The notes below the pieces were generated by a model that worked only from the letters and a program-made list of their open reading frames with translations, was not told the DNA's origin and did no database searches. A DNA stretch of 10,137 nucleotides from an uncultured Flavobacteriia bacterium (lineage in GTDB: Bacteria > Bacteroidota > Bacteroidia > Flavobacteriales_D > Crocinitomicaceae), in the NCBI GenBank assembly GCA_903928365.1, contig CAIYQV010000417.1, positions 1-10,137 on the forward strand, in the 5' to 3' direction. The position numbers were made by a program, and so were the translations under genes. Each line of letters begins with the position of its first letter. Positions within the stretch are counted from its first letter, which is position 1. Positions 1 to 7,570 of the stretch are shown in pieces.

Positions 1-3000
1 CCTTCCTTCACCTTGATCTCCACGAGTTTTCCTTGTAATGGAGCTCCAACATCCTCTTTACCGGATACTTTCGGATATTTGACTGTGACTACCTTGATCG
101 ATTGGTCTTTGATTCTGATATTTCTTGTTTGACCGTTGATTTGAAAAAACACGTCTCGGAAACCTTCTTCGTCAGCCTCACCCATATATCTGAATTGGAT
201 CAAAAGGTTCTTGCCTGACTCTAACTCCACCATGATCTCCTCATTCGGTTTCATTGGGTAGTAAAAACGAGGTGTAGGTAATCTGTCAACGCTGCCAAAA
301 TGAGCGTTAAAATGATAGAACTCTTCAAAAACCTTAGGATACATGATATAAGATAGAAAGTCTTCCTCAGTCAGACTCACATCAAACTTATTCCTGAATG
401 CTTGAAGTTCAATCTCGAATTCGATCGGTTTCAAATGCGCATTAGGCTTTTCTGTGTAGGGTTTCTCTCCCTTCAAGATCAATTGCTGAAGATCCAATGG
501 AAAACCTCCCTGAGGCTGACCAAGATCCCCTCTGAATAATTGCTTAACAGAATCAGGAAACGCCAAACCCTCCCCTCTCTCGAGCACATCAGCAGTAGTC
601 AACTGATTGGATGTCATGAACATTGCCATATCTCCTACCACTTTGGAAGAAGGCGTCACTTTAACAATGTCTCCAAAAAGTTCATTGACAACACGGTAAT
701 TATCTTTAATCGTTTCGAACTGATCCTCCAAGCCCAATCCTCTCGCCTGAGGTAATAGATTGGAATACTGACCACCTGGAATTTCATGCTCATACACTTC
801 AGCTGTTCCAGCTTTCAGCTCACTTTCAAATGGATAATAGTATTCACGAACTACTTCGAAATAATTGGAATATTCGTTCAATTTTTTCAAATCGATACTA
901 CTCTTTCTGTCTGAGTCATTTAATACCGCAACCAGTGAATTAAAGTTTGGCTGTGAGGTTAGACCACTCATCGAAGCAAGTGCCACATCCACCATATCAA
1001 CACCAGCCTCCGCGGATTTTAAATACGTGGCGGCCTGTATGGAAGAGGTGTCGTGTGTATGCAAATGAATGGGTATAGATAGATACTCCTTCAATTTAGC
1101 CACAAGAATCTCAGCAGCATAAGGCTTAAGTAAACCGGCCATGTCTTTGATAGCGAGAATGTGCGCGCCAGCATCTTCCAGTCTTCTGGCAAGATCAACG
1201 TAGTATTGAAGGTTATATTTCGGCTTTTTAGGATCGAGAAAGTCACCTGTGTAACACACCGATGCTTCTGCCAGTGAGTTCGTGTTCCTCACCACCGTTT
1301 TGATACTATGTTCCATCCCTTCAAACCAGTTCAAGGAGTCAAAAATGCGGAATACATCAATGCCATTCTCCGCGCTCTTTTCAATGAACCGTTCGATCAC
1401 GTTATCAGGGTAAGCGGCGTATCCTACTCCGTTCGTACCTCGAAAAAGCATTTGAAGAAGAATGTTAGGCACTGCCGCTCTGAGTAATCGTAATCTTTCC
1501 CAAGGATCCTCATGTAAAAAGCGCATCGTCACATCAAAGGTCGCACCTCCCCAAACCTCCAGGGAAAACAACTGAGGGAGGTTTCGCGCCATTCCTTCTG
1601 CTACTTTCAACATATCGTAATTACGCAAACGTGTTGCAAAAAGAGACTGATGTGCATCTCGCAACGTGGTGTCAGTGAAGAGAAGTGATTTTTCTTTCTT
1701 GATTTCTTCTATGAATCCTTCACGACCGAGTAAAGTCAATCTGTCCTTAGATCCCTTAGGATACGGAAGGTCTTTATCAACTTTTGGAATAATTGCTTTT
1801 CTGAATTGTTTCTCAGGATCGTAATGTTTGATATCCGGATGACCGTTCACTTTGAGTTCTGCGAGGTATTTCAGCAATTTTGTTCCACGGTCTTTTCCGT
1901 CTTCATAGTTACTTTTAACCAGCTCCGGATTGTTCTGAATGAAACCTACGGTAGCTCTGCCCTCCTGAAATTCAGGATGACTCAATACATTTACCAAAAA
2001 AGGAATATTCGTTTTGACACCTCGGATCCTGAATTCTCGCAAGGCACGACTCAAACGATTCGCGGCTCCTTTCAATGTTCTCCCACTCCCTGATACTTTT
2101 ACGATCATCGAGTCAAAATAAGGTGAAACCGTCATCCCGGAATAACTGCTTCCTTCGTCGAGACGAATTCCAAAACCACTGGCATTGCGATAGGCGACGA
2201 TCTTGCCGTAATCCGGTTTAAAATCTTTCTCAGGATCTTCCGTAGTAATGCGACACTGAATAGCCCATCCATTGAGCCGAATTGAATCCTGGTCTTGAAT
2301 ATAGATCTGACTATGAGACAAGGGATGTCCGGCTGCGATGATAATTTGAGAACGAACGAGATCCACACCAGTAATCTCTTCTGTAATAGTATGTTCTACC
2401 TGAATTCTTGGATTAACCTCAATGAAATAGATGTTTTCCTCTGCGTCAACAAGAAATTCGACTGTGCCTGCATTGCTGTAATTCACCGCTTTACCAATGG
2501 CCAGCGCGTAATCGTATAATTTCTGTCTGGTTTCTTGTTTGAGGATCGATGGCGCTACTTCCACCACTTTTTGAAAACGACGCTGAACACTGCAATCTCT
2601 TTCAAATAAGTGAACGAGGTTTCCGTGTTTATCTCCTAACAACTGAACTTCAATATGTTTAGGACTCTCAATAAACTTTTCCAGAAACATGGTTGGGTCA
2701 CCGAATGCCTTTCGTGCTTCGTTTTGAGCATCATAAAAAAGGGCTTGCATCTCTTCAGAGGAGCGAATAACGCGCATTCCTCTTCCTCCTCCACCGGCTG
2801 CAGCCTTCAACATCACCGGGTATCCAATCTGTTCAGCTTCTGTTACAGCAAGATCTAAATTCGTAAGATCAAGAAGATTATTTGGAATCAGAGGGACTCC
2901 AATGCTGCGTGCCAGATTCTTTGCACGCACTTTGTCTCCAAGCTGAATCATTGCAGAAGCATCCGGACCTACAAATATGATCCCTTCTTCCTCGCAACGT

Positions 3001-3290
3001 TTAACCAACTCCACATTTTCAGACAAAAAACCATAGCCCGGGTGTATGGCATCCGCATTAGCCAATTTGGCCACGCTTATGATTTCATCAATGTCAAGAT
3101 AAGGCTTCAGAGACTCATGATCTTCACCGATCTGAAAACTTTCATCTGCCTTATAACGATGCAATGAATACCGGTCTTCATAGGTATAAACTCCTATGGT
3201 TCTCACTCCCAATTCTGAAGCTGCACGAAATACCCTAATTGCAATTTCACCACGATTAGCAACCAAAAGTTTCTGTATTTGTCTTGACAT
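1..3290 (-). CDS. pyc: Pyruvate carboxylase, single-chain (3' end cut by window edge)
   Basis: Biotin-dependent cytosolic enzyme that carboxylates pyruvate to oxaloacetate using ATP and bicarbonate (anaplerosis). About 1096 of the usual roughly 1150 residues are visible. The biotin carboxylase domain spans about residues 1-455. It opens with LLVANRGEIAIRVFRA, has the ATP-grasp loop GGGGRGM at 166-172 and EVNPRIQVEHT at 291-301. The carboxyltransferase domain follows, with DTTLRDAHQS at 540-549. By comparison with known enzymes, the metal site is D540, the carboxylated K715 and H744/H746 in HLHTHDT. A linker leads to the start of the biotinyl domain (GAPLQGKLVEIKVKEG), where the window ends before the biotinylated lysine. 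The DTTLRDAHQS form and the domain order separate it from oxaloacetate decarboxylase and from acetyl- or propionyl-CoA carboxylase subunits. The ATG at 3290 is chosen because the conserved N-terminus follows within a few residues. It is divergent from the Lrp/AsnC-type regulator across 160 bp. No frameshift seen. Confidence 0.96.
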   Translation of the reverse strand, partial: MSRQIQKLLVANRGEIAIRVFRAASELGVRTIGVYTYEDRYSLHRYKADESFQIGEDHESLKPYLDIDEIISVAKLANADAIHPGYGFLSENVELVKRCEEEGIIFVGPDASAMIQLGDKVRAKNLARSIGVPLIPNNLLDLTNLDLAVTEAEQIGYPVMLKAAAGGGGRGMRVIRSSEEMQALFYDAQNEARKAFGDPTMFLEKFIESPKHIEVQLLGDKHGNLVHLFERDCSVQRRFQKVVEVAPSILKQETRQKLYDYALAIGKAVNYSNAGTVEFLVDAEENIYFIEVNPRIQVEHTITEEITGVDLVRSQIIIAAGHPLSHSQIYIQDQDSIRLNGWAIQCRITTEDPEKDFKPDYGKIVAYRNASGFGIRLDEGSSYSGMTVSPYFDSMIVKVSGSGRTLKGAANRLSRALREFRIRGVKTNIPFLVNVLSHPEFQEGRATVGFIQNNPELVKSNYEDGKDRGTKLLKYLAELKVNGHPDIKHYDPEKQFRKAIIPKVDKDLPYPKGSKDRLTLLGREGFIEEIKKEKSLLFTDTTLRDAHQSLFATRLRNYDMLKVAEGMARNLPQLFSLEVWGGATFDVTMRFLHEDPWERLRLLRAAVPNILLQMLFRGTNGVGYAAYPDNVIERFIEKSAENGIDVFRIFDSLNWFEGMEHSIKTVVRNTNSLAEASVCYTGDFLDPKKPKYNLQYYVDLARRLEDAGAHILAIKDMAGLLKPYAAEILVAKLKEYLSIPIHLHTHDTSSIQAATYLKSAEAGVDMVDVALASMSGLTSQPNFNSLVAVLNDSDRKSSIDLKKLNEYSNYFEVVREYYYPFESELKAGTAEVYEHEIPGGQYSNLLPQARGLGLEDQFETIKDNYRVVNELFGDIVKVTPSSKVVGDMAMFMTSNQLTTADVLERGEGLAFPDSVKQLFRGDLGQPQGGFPLDLQQLILKGEKPYTEKPNAHLKPIEFEIELQAFRNKFDVSLTEEDFLSYIMYPKVFEEFYHFNAHFGSVDRLPTPRFYYPMKPNEEIMVELESGKNLLIQFRYMGEADEEGFRDVFFQINGQTRNIRIKDQSIKVVTVKYPKVSGKEDVGAPLQGKLVEIKVKE

Positions 3291-3317
3291 TTTTAACACT
3301 ATATTTTTTTGTTAAAA
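3291..3317 (-). promoter_or_regulatory. Inverted repeat abutting the pyc start codon
   Basis: Two perfect 8-bp arms (TTTTAACA at 3291-3298 and TGTTAAAA at 3310-3317) flank an 11-nt spacer. In the pyc mRNA the second arm lies immediately before the ATG. It could be a protein operator or a weak leader hairpin covering the translation start. Each arm has only one G-C pair, so a stable RNA stem is less likely than a DNA-binding site. The symmetry is seen directly; the function is inferred. Confidence 0.4.
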
Positions 3318-3344
3318 TTATTCATTGAAATTTTATTTATTGTT

Positions 3345-3363
3345 TATTGAATAATATTCAATA
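3345..3363. promoter_or_regulatory. Near-perfect palindrome, candidate operator for the adjacent Lrp/AsnC-type regulator
   Basis: TATTGAATA at 3345-3353 and TATTCAATA at 3355-3363 are exact inverted copies around one central base. Lrp/AsnC proteins commonly bind short, AT-rich, degenerate palindromes of about 13-17 bp in their own promoter region, so size, composition and location all fit. The region is so AT-rich that some symmetry is expected by chance, but nine matched pairs around a single base is longer than I would expect casually. Binding is inferred. Confidence 0.42.
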
Positions 3364-3397
3364 TATTTTATTGTTTTATACTAATTTTAAAATAATT

Positions 3398-3409
3398 AAT
3401 ACTAGTATT
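3398..3409. promoter_or_regulatory. Perfect 12-bp palindrome upstream of the Lrp/AsnC-type gene
   Basis: AATACTAGTATT is perfectly self-complementary with no spacer and lies 41 bp upstream of the regulator start. It could be a second operator site, since Lrp/AsnC octamers often contact several phased sites, or part of the promoter. Its centre is about 50 bp from that of the 3345-3363 palindrome. No independent support beyond symmetry and position. Confidence 0.3.
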
Positions 3410-3450
3410 TCTTTGATATTAAGTCATTATTAAAAAAAAATTCTTTTACA

Positions 3451-3909
3451 ATGAAACTCGATCAAACAGATATTCAGCTTATCAATCTCCTCCAGGAGGA
3501 TTGCAATCAACCGATAAAGGAACTCGCTCTTAAACTCAATCTCACCATTGCACCTGTCCACGAACGCATTAAAAAACTCGAAAGAAATGGGTTGATCAAA
3601 CGATATGTGGCGATTGTTGATATCGAAAAGATCAACAAATCACTTATCAATTACTGCATCGTCAATGTCACGCGTCATCAGATTGATCTGCTAAAGGAAT
3701 TTGAGCAAGCCATGAAAGAAATGGATGAAGTACTCGAATGTTACCGAATCTCCGGGAAATACGATTACTTATTAAAGATCGTGTCACGTGACATGAGCGA
3801 ATACCAGGAGTTCGTGATAAACAAACTATCCAGATTGGACATGATTGCCAATATCAACAGTCAGTTTGTTATGAGCTGCGTCAAATTCAAAACCTCTGTC
3901 AAAGTTTGA
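3451..3909 (+). CDS. Lrp/AsnC-family transcriptional regulator
   Basis: A 152-residue DNA-binding regulator, the usual length for the family. Residues 1-60 form the winged helix-turn-helix: LDQTDIQLINLLQED, the recognition region around VHERIKKLERNGLIKRY, then the hinge strand VAIVDIEKI. Residues about 65-145 form the RAM ligand-binding and oligomerisation domain, with the typical SGKYDYLLKI at 101-110 following ECYRI. Family members form dimers to octamers and respond to amino acids or related metabolites, often acting on their own promoter and a neighbouring gene. The ATG is chosen because the family N-terminus begins there, preceded by an A-rich leader without Shine-Dalgarno. It is divergent from pyc and convergent with the aro block, and its TGA directly abuts the opposing stop. 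Likely targets are itself and pyc, with the asn/aro block possible; the ligand cannot be told from sequence. Confidence 0.93.
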   Translation: MKLDQTDIQLINLLQEDCNQPIKELALKLNLTIAPVHERIKKLERNGLIKRYVAIVDIEKINKSLINYCIVNVTRHQIDLLKEFEQAMKEMDEVLECYRISGKYDYLLKIVSRDMSEYQEFVINKLSRLDMIANINSQFVMSCVKFKTSVKV

Positions 3910-5283
3910 TCATTGCACCCCTTCCAATAAGTAACGATGCAAAGCGGTAAGATTGCTTTCAGGATAAACCTTCCGAACCTTTCGTTGCGAAACCTGCTCC
4001 TTCAGTCTGAACAGTGTATACAAGTGTGCCTCATGTCCAAGAGGACTTTCCTTCTGGATCGTCAGTAGTCGAGTTGTCGAATCAACAATTGATTTGATGA
4101 CTCCCAGATTACCTTTAGAACTTTTTAATTTGATAAAGAGCAAGCGTGAGAAGATTGCAAGGAAATAGTTGGATGTATACATCAACTCATTCAAGAGCTT
4201 CACGGCACTTTTGGTCTCTCCTTTTTTTGCATGCAACAAGGCAAGTAGGAAATGTTCAAGAATACGTGTATTCCCCCTGAAGAAAACATGATTCTCCGAA
4301 AGAAGCACCTCCGCTTCCTCGATCTGATCGTTCAAGACGGCACAAAGAATTTTGTAGAACAAGGTATGATTGTTCAATACGGTAAAAGAAGGTTCTTGCC
4401 CGATGATCTCATCAGCAAGAGAAATGATCTTCTCATTATCTGCTCCATTAAAAAATTCCAGTCTTAACTCCAGGAATCGCACCTTTCTGTAAAATGCCCA
4501 ATATTCCGTGTTCTTTTCTTGTACCGCAGATAGGTAGCGCTTACCTGCATCGAGGTAAGAATGCATTTTTTGCTCCTCATTGTAATTCAATTTAGCCAGA
4601 GAAAAACAGAGGGACGCGCAATTTAACGGGGAGGTTTGAGCTTTCAGATACGTACTGATTTCCACCTCCAGCACCTGCTTCTCGGTATCAATCAATGCCG
4701 ATTTCTCAATGTAGAGATTCGTTTTGTTATGATAGTATTCGATCAGTCGGTCTTCATACATGAACTTCAAGACATGCACAAATTCGTCATTCAAACTCAA
4801 GGCATCGGCTAACTCACGCTCGTTGTTCGAAGCATATTTCAAACGGAATTTACCCTTCAAGGCTACTAACTGATCCAGGTGATCTTCCTTCTCAGAGGCA
4901 TACTTCAGACTCTTGTCATAATATTGATCGATCAGGTCAACATTTCCCTTGTTTTCCAAGGCTTGCGCCATCAGCAACATGCGCGTTCCCTGATCCTGAC
5001 GAAGGAAATACTCCAAAATCACGGTTTCCACTTCATCAGCGAACATAGATGAAAAACGACGCAGTTTTAATGCTTGCTCCTTGTCCGAAGAAAGAGGCCA
5101 GTGTTTCCTGATCTGTTCATTCATGAACTTCATTAAAGACTCCTGAGTAAACACTTTCTCTCTTAAGAATTTTGCAAAGAAATTCATTGCCTTATCATTA
5201 CTGGCTGTGCAACGAACGGTCAAAGAACCAAGCTGTTTGGCATTCAACTCATTCAATAACTGGATCAATCTATTTCCTATCAT
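3910..5283 (-). CDS. Uncharacterised helical protein, last gene of the aro block
   Basis: A 457-residue protein that I do not recognise. It has no signal peptide or membrane segment and should be cytosolic. It appears helical throughout: successive amphipathic stretches rich in Leu, Lys, Glu, Phe and Tyr, with helix-pair spacing suggesting degenerate TPR-like or other alpha-solenoid repeats. Examples are LMAQALENKGNVDLIDQYYD near 104-123 and HFLLALLHAKKGETKSAVKL near 345-364. The last 40 residues are basic (QRKVRKVYPES). There is no obvious catalytic motif. It begins 8 nt after the aroC stop and is therefore probably cotranscribed with, and translated after, the chorismate genes. Its stop (TCA on the plus strand at 3910-3912) abuts the TGA of the convergent regulator. 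It resembles long helical proteins that are common and unnamed in Bacteroidota genomes, from memory only. A scaffold or protein-interaction role is possible but unproven. Confidence 0.85.
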   Translation of the reverse strand: MIGNRLIQLLNELNAKQLGSLTVRCTASNDKAMNFFAKFLREKVFTQESLMKFMNEQIRKHWPLSSDKEQALKLRRFSSMFADEVETVILEYFLRQDQGTRMLLMAQALENKGNVDLIDQYYDKSLKYASEKEDHLDQLVALKGKFRLKYASNNERELADALSLNDEFVHVLKFMYEDRLIEYYHNKTNLYIEKSALIDTEKQVLEVEISTYLKAQTSPLNCASLCFSLAKLNYNEEQKMHSYLDAGKRYLSAVQEKNTEYWAFYRKVRFLELRLEFFNGADNEKIISLADEIIGQEPSFTVLNNHTLFYKILCAVLNDQIEEAEVLLSENHVFFRGNTRILEHFLLALLHAKKGETKSAVKLLNELMYTSNYFLAIFSRLLFIKLKSSKGNLGVIKSIVDSTTRLLTIQKESPLGHEAHLYTLFRLKEQVSQRKVRKVYPESNLTALHRYLLEGVQ

Positions 5284-5291
5284 TGTTCGAT

Positions 5292-6266
5292 CTACTTATT
5301 CATTCTTAATCTCATATCTGCAAGAACCAGCGCTGTCATCGCTTCAACGATCACAGGAACGCGCAAAGCAATACACAAATCGTGTCTGCCTTTCACTTGT
5401 AACGTATCCATTTCATTGGTTCCAAAATTCCATGTTTCCTGCTCTTTACCAACGGAAGAAGTTGGTTTAACAGCTACACGAAATACCAATTCATTTCCAT
5501 TACTGATTCCTCCAACAATACCTCCCGCGTGATTACTGGCTGTTGCCCCCTCAGCATCCAGATGTCGGTCGTTGTGCTCTGATCCAAACATTTCCGCTGC
5601 TTTAAATCCACTTCCAAACTCGACTCCCTTGATTGCTGGAATACTGAACATCGCATGCGCTAAAGCGGATTCAAGGGAATCGAATAATGGTTCACCCAAA
5701 CCAATTGGCACGCCTGTAGCTCTGCATTCTATAATCCCTCCTACACTATCTTTATTGTCTATCGCTTTTTGTAAACCTGCTTCCATATCAGATTCACCAC
5801 CGATGGAGAGAATCTTCGCTTCGAGAGTGATTCCTTCGATGATCTTTTTAGCCACTACTCCCGCCGCTACAAGCAACAAGGTTAATCTTCCTGAAAAATG
5901 GCCACTTCCACGGTAATCCTGAAATCCATTGAATTTCTTTTGAGCCACAAAATCTGCGTGCCCCGGACGATAGATATCCTTGGTTTTGTCGTAATCTGAG
6001 GAGCGCGTATTCTTATTCTCAAACAAGATGGTCAATGGAGCTCCCGTTGTAAAACCATTGAAAACACCTGTTGCCAGAATGGGCTTATCCTCCTCTATCC
6101 TTGGTGTTGTACCTTTTGCTCCCGGTTTTCTTCTCAGAATATCTGATTCAAAATCCTCGACTTTTAAGGCAATTCCGGGTAACACACCATCCAGTGTCAC
6201 GCCCATCACTTCCCCATGTGATTCTCCAAAAACTGAAATCCTTAATTGATGTCCGAATAGATTCAT
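5292..6266 (-). CDS. aroC: Chorismate synthase, short variant
   Basis: Cytosolic flavin-dependent lyase that removes phosphate from 5-enolpyruvylshikimate 3-phosphate to give chorismate, the seventh shikimate-pathway step. Family hallmarks are FGESHG at 13-18 with catalytic His17, YRPGHAD at 99-105 with the second catalytic His103, NDRHLDAEGATASNHAGG at 222-239, and GRHD at 293-296 with Asp296. At 324 residues it is shorter than the usual 350-390, mainly because it ends soon after the last helix (LADMRLRMNK). Where most bacterial enzymes read GGGRSSARET, this one reads GSGHFSGRLT (120-129). I associate that form with clostridial-type enzymes rather than typical Bacteroidota ones. The key histidines remain, so it should be active. 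Its ATG overlaps the aroA stop as ATGA, which implies translational coupling; the unknown protein follows after 8 nt. Confidence 0.95.
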   Translation of the reverse strand: MNLFGHQLRISVFGESHGEVMGVTLDGVLPGIALKVEDFESDILRRKPGAKGTTPRIEEDKPILATGVFNGFTTGAPLTILFENKNTRSSDYDKTKDIYRPGHADFVAQKKFNGFQDYRGSGHFSGRLTLLLVAAGVVAKKIIEGITLEAKILSIGGESDMEAGLQKAIDNKDSVGGIIECRATGVPIGLGEPLFDSLESALAHAMFSIPAIKGVEFGSGFKAAEMFGSEHNDRHLDAEGATASNHAGGIVGGISNGNELVFRVAVKPTSSVGKEQETWNFGTNEMDTLQVKGRHDLCIALRVPVIVEAMTALVLADMRLRMNK

Positions 6267-7522
6267 TGCTTAACCGTTAATTCTTCAAGATACGTATAAA
6301 ATTCAGGGAACGACTTACTGACCGCCTCTGCATCTCCAATGGTTGTTTGTTCTGATAATCCCAATGCAAAAATAGCACTTGCCATTGCGATGCGGTGATC
6401 GTGTCGCGATGAAACTTGAACTGCCAATTGTTCTCCACGAGGTTGAACAATCATGGTATCCTCCACTACTTCGATCTTCGCACCCAACTTGGTCAATTCC
6501 TCGACGATTGTTACCGCGCGGTTGCTCTCTTTACTGAAAAGACGATGAACACCATGCAGTCTGGAAACGCCGTTTGCATAAGAGGCCAATACGGCAAGTG
6601 GCGGAAATAGATCCGGACAATGTGTTGCATCAAACTCAAATGGCATACATTCATTCTTCGAAACAACAAGTGCATCTCCTTCCCAATGAAGCTCTGCACC
6701 AAAATCAGTGAGCGCTTGTAATAATCGGATATCTGCCTGTTTGCTCTCTCTACGGAGTCCATTCACCTTTATTGACCCAAAAAGAGCAGCTCCCACCAAA
6801 AGAAAAGAAGCACTACTCCAATCACCTTCAATTCGAATTTCAGTTGCATTGAAATGGTATGGTCCCTTGAATTGAACTTCATTGTTCTCCAGTTCAAGAT
6901 CGACTCCGAATTCACGCAACACGTCCAAGCTCAACTCAATGTATGGCACACTTGCAGGATTCAGGATTCTGATTCTTTCATTTCCGGTATGTTCATTTCC
7001 GGCAAATGCATAGATGAATCCGGTAATAAATTGAGAACTCAAACTCCCATCCAATTCAATTGTTTTCGGAACCATTGGACCTTTGAGCCTAAAGGGTAAA
7101 GTCCCATTGTCACTGGAAAATTGAACTCCAAGTTCTGGAAACACCTCATCAAACAAGCGCATAGGACGAGAAGCAAGACTACCTTTCCCATTCAGGATCA
7201 ATTCCTGATCACCATTGGCAAGAATTGGTGTGAACATCCTGGAAGACAAACCTGATTCACCAAAGGATAATTCATTCGTCGAAAAACGGAGTTTCTGACC
7301 CGAAGGTATCAGCACACTTTCAGCTTTCCGGATTGGCTTCAATACGCTTTGCTCCAACAAACCAAGCGCAGCCAGCTCATCATCGGAATTCCCCAGGCCT
7401 TGAATCAAAGTCTGCTCACGCGACAAAAGTGCACAAGCAAGAACTCTTTGCGCGTGGCTCTTCGAGGCAGGAATCACAAGCTCTCCTGAATACTGTTTTG
7501 CCGGCTGAATTCGTTGGTTCAT
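6263..7522 (-). CDS. aroA: 3-phosphoshikimate 1-carboxyvinyltransferase (EPSP synthase)
   Basis: Cytosolic enzyme that joins the enolpyruvyl group of phosphoenolpyruvate to shikimate 3-phosphate, the sixth shikimate step, feeding AroC directly. 419 residues, near the family norm, with the two-lobed fold. Visible motifs are PASKSHAQR with Lys21, GESGLSSR at 88-95, GSLSSQF at 159-165, EGDWSSASF at 232-240, CPDLFPPLA with probable catalytic Asp304, KESNR at 331-335, RHDHRIAM at 373-380 and SKSFPEF with Lys403. The PEP-site loop is GESGLSSR instead of the E. coli GNAGTAMR. The Thr after the loop glycine is Leu92 here, and the Pro after the arginine is Met96. UDP-GlcNAc enolpyruvyltransferase (MurA) is excluded by the SKS, KESNR and DHRIAM motifs and by the context. 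It lies 48 nt after the DAHP synthase gene, and its stop overlaps the aroC start. Confidence 0.95.
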   Translation of the reverse strand: MNQRIQPAKQYSGELVIPASKSHAQRVLACALLSREQTLIQGLGNSDDELAALGLLEQSVLKPIRKAESVLIPSGQKLRFSTNELSFGESGLSSRMFTPILANGDQELILNGKGSLASRPMRLFDEVFPELGVQFSSDNGTLPFRLKGPMVPKTIELDGSLSSQFITGFIYAFAGNEHTGNERIRILNPASVPYIELSLDVLREFGVDLELENNEVQFKGPYHFNATEIRIEGDWSSASFLLVGAALFGSIKVNGLRRESKQADIRLLQALTDFGAELHWEGDALVVSKNECMPFEFDATHCPDLFPPLAVLASYANGVSRLHGVHRLFSKESNRAVTIVEELTKLGAKIEVVEDTMIVQPRGEQLAVQVSSRHDHRIAMASAIFALGLSEQTTIGDAEAVSKSFPEFYTYLEELTVKQ

Positions 7523-7570
7523 GGGTTAAAGTTTTTCATTTTATTCCGAATGACAATTCCTATTTCCGTT

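Larger units (their letters stand above)
3291..3450. promoter_or_regulatory. AT-rich divergent promoter region between pyc and the Lrp/AsnC-type gene
   Basis: This is the only sizeable non-coding stretch in the window, and it is almost entirely A and T. It must hold the promoters of both divergent genes. It contains three inverted repeats, listed separately, a 10-bp direct repeat TTTATTGTTT at 3336-3345 and 3367-3376 (31 bp apart, about three helical turns), and a run of nine A at 3432-3440. I could not place a convincing Bacteroidota-type -33/-7 promoter (TTG, then TAnnTTTG) on either strand. The nearest fits are TTTCTTTG at 3408-3415 on the plus strand and TAATTTTA at 3313-3320 on the minus strand, neither with a well-spaced -33 box. 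Confidence 0.7.

Noticed and set aside
1..3290. Acetyl/propionyl-CoA carboxylase or oxaloacetate decarboxylase
   Set aside because: One polypeptide carries biotin carboxylase, a pyruvate-type carboxyltransferase with DTTLRDAHQS and the Lys/His metal site, and the start of a biotinyl domain, which fits only pyruvate carboxylase.
3880..3940. Intrinsic terminator between the regulator and the convergent unknown gene
   Set aside because: The stops abut, and I see no G-C-rich hairpin followed by a T run on either strand near the junction.
5572..5916. Plus-strand open frame of 114 codons inside aroC
   Set aside because: It lies fully antisense to a clearly conserved chorismate synthase, and its translation shows no domain, only Ser/Pro/Ala-rich complement of aroC codons.
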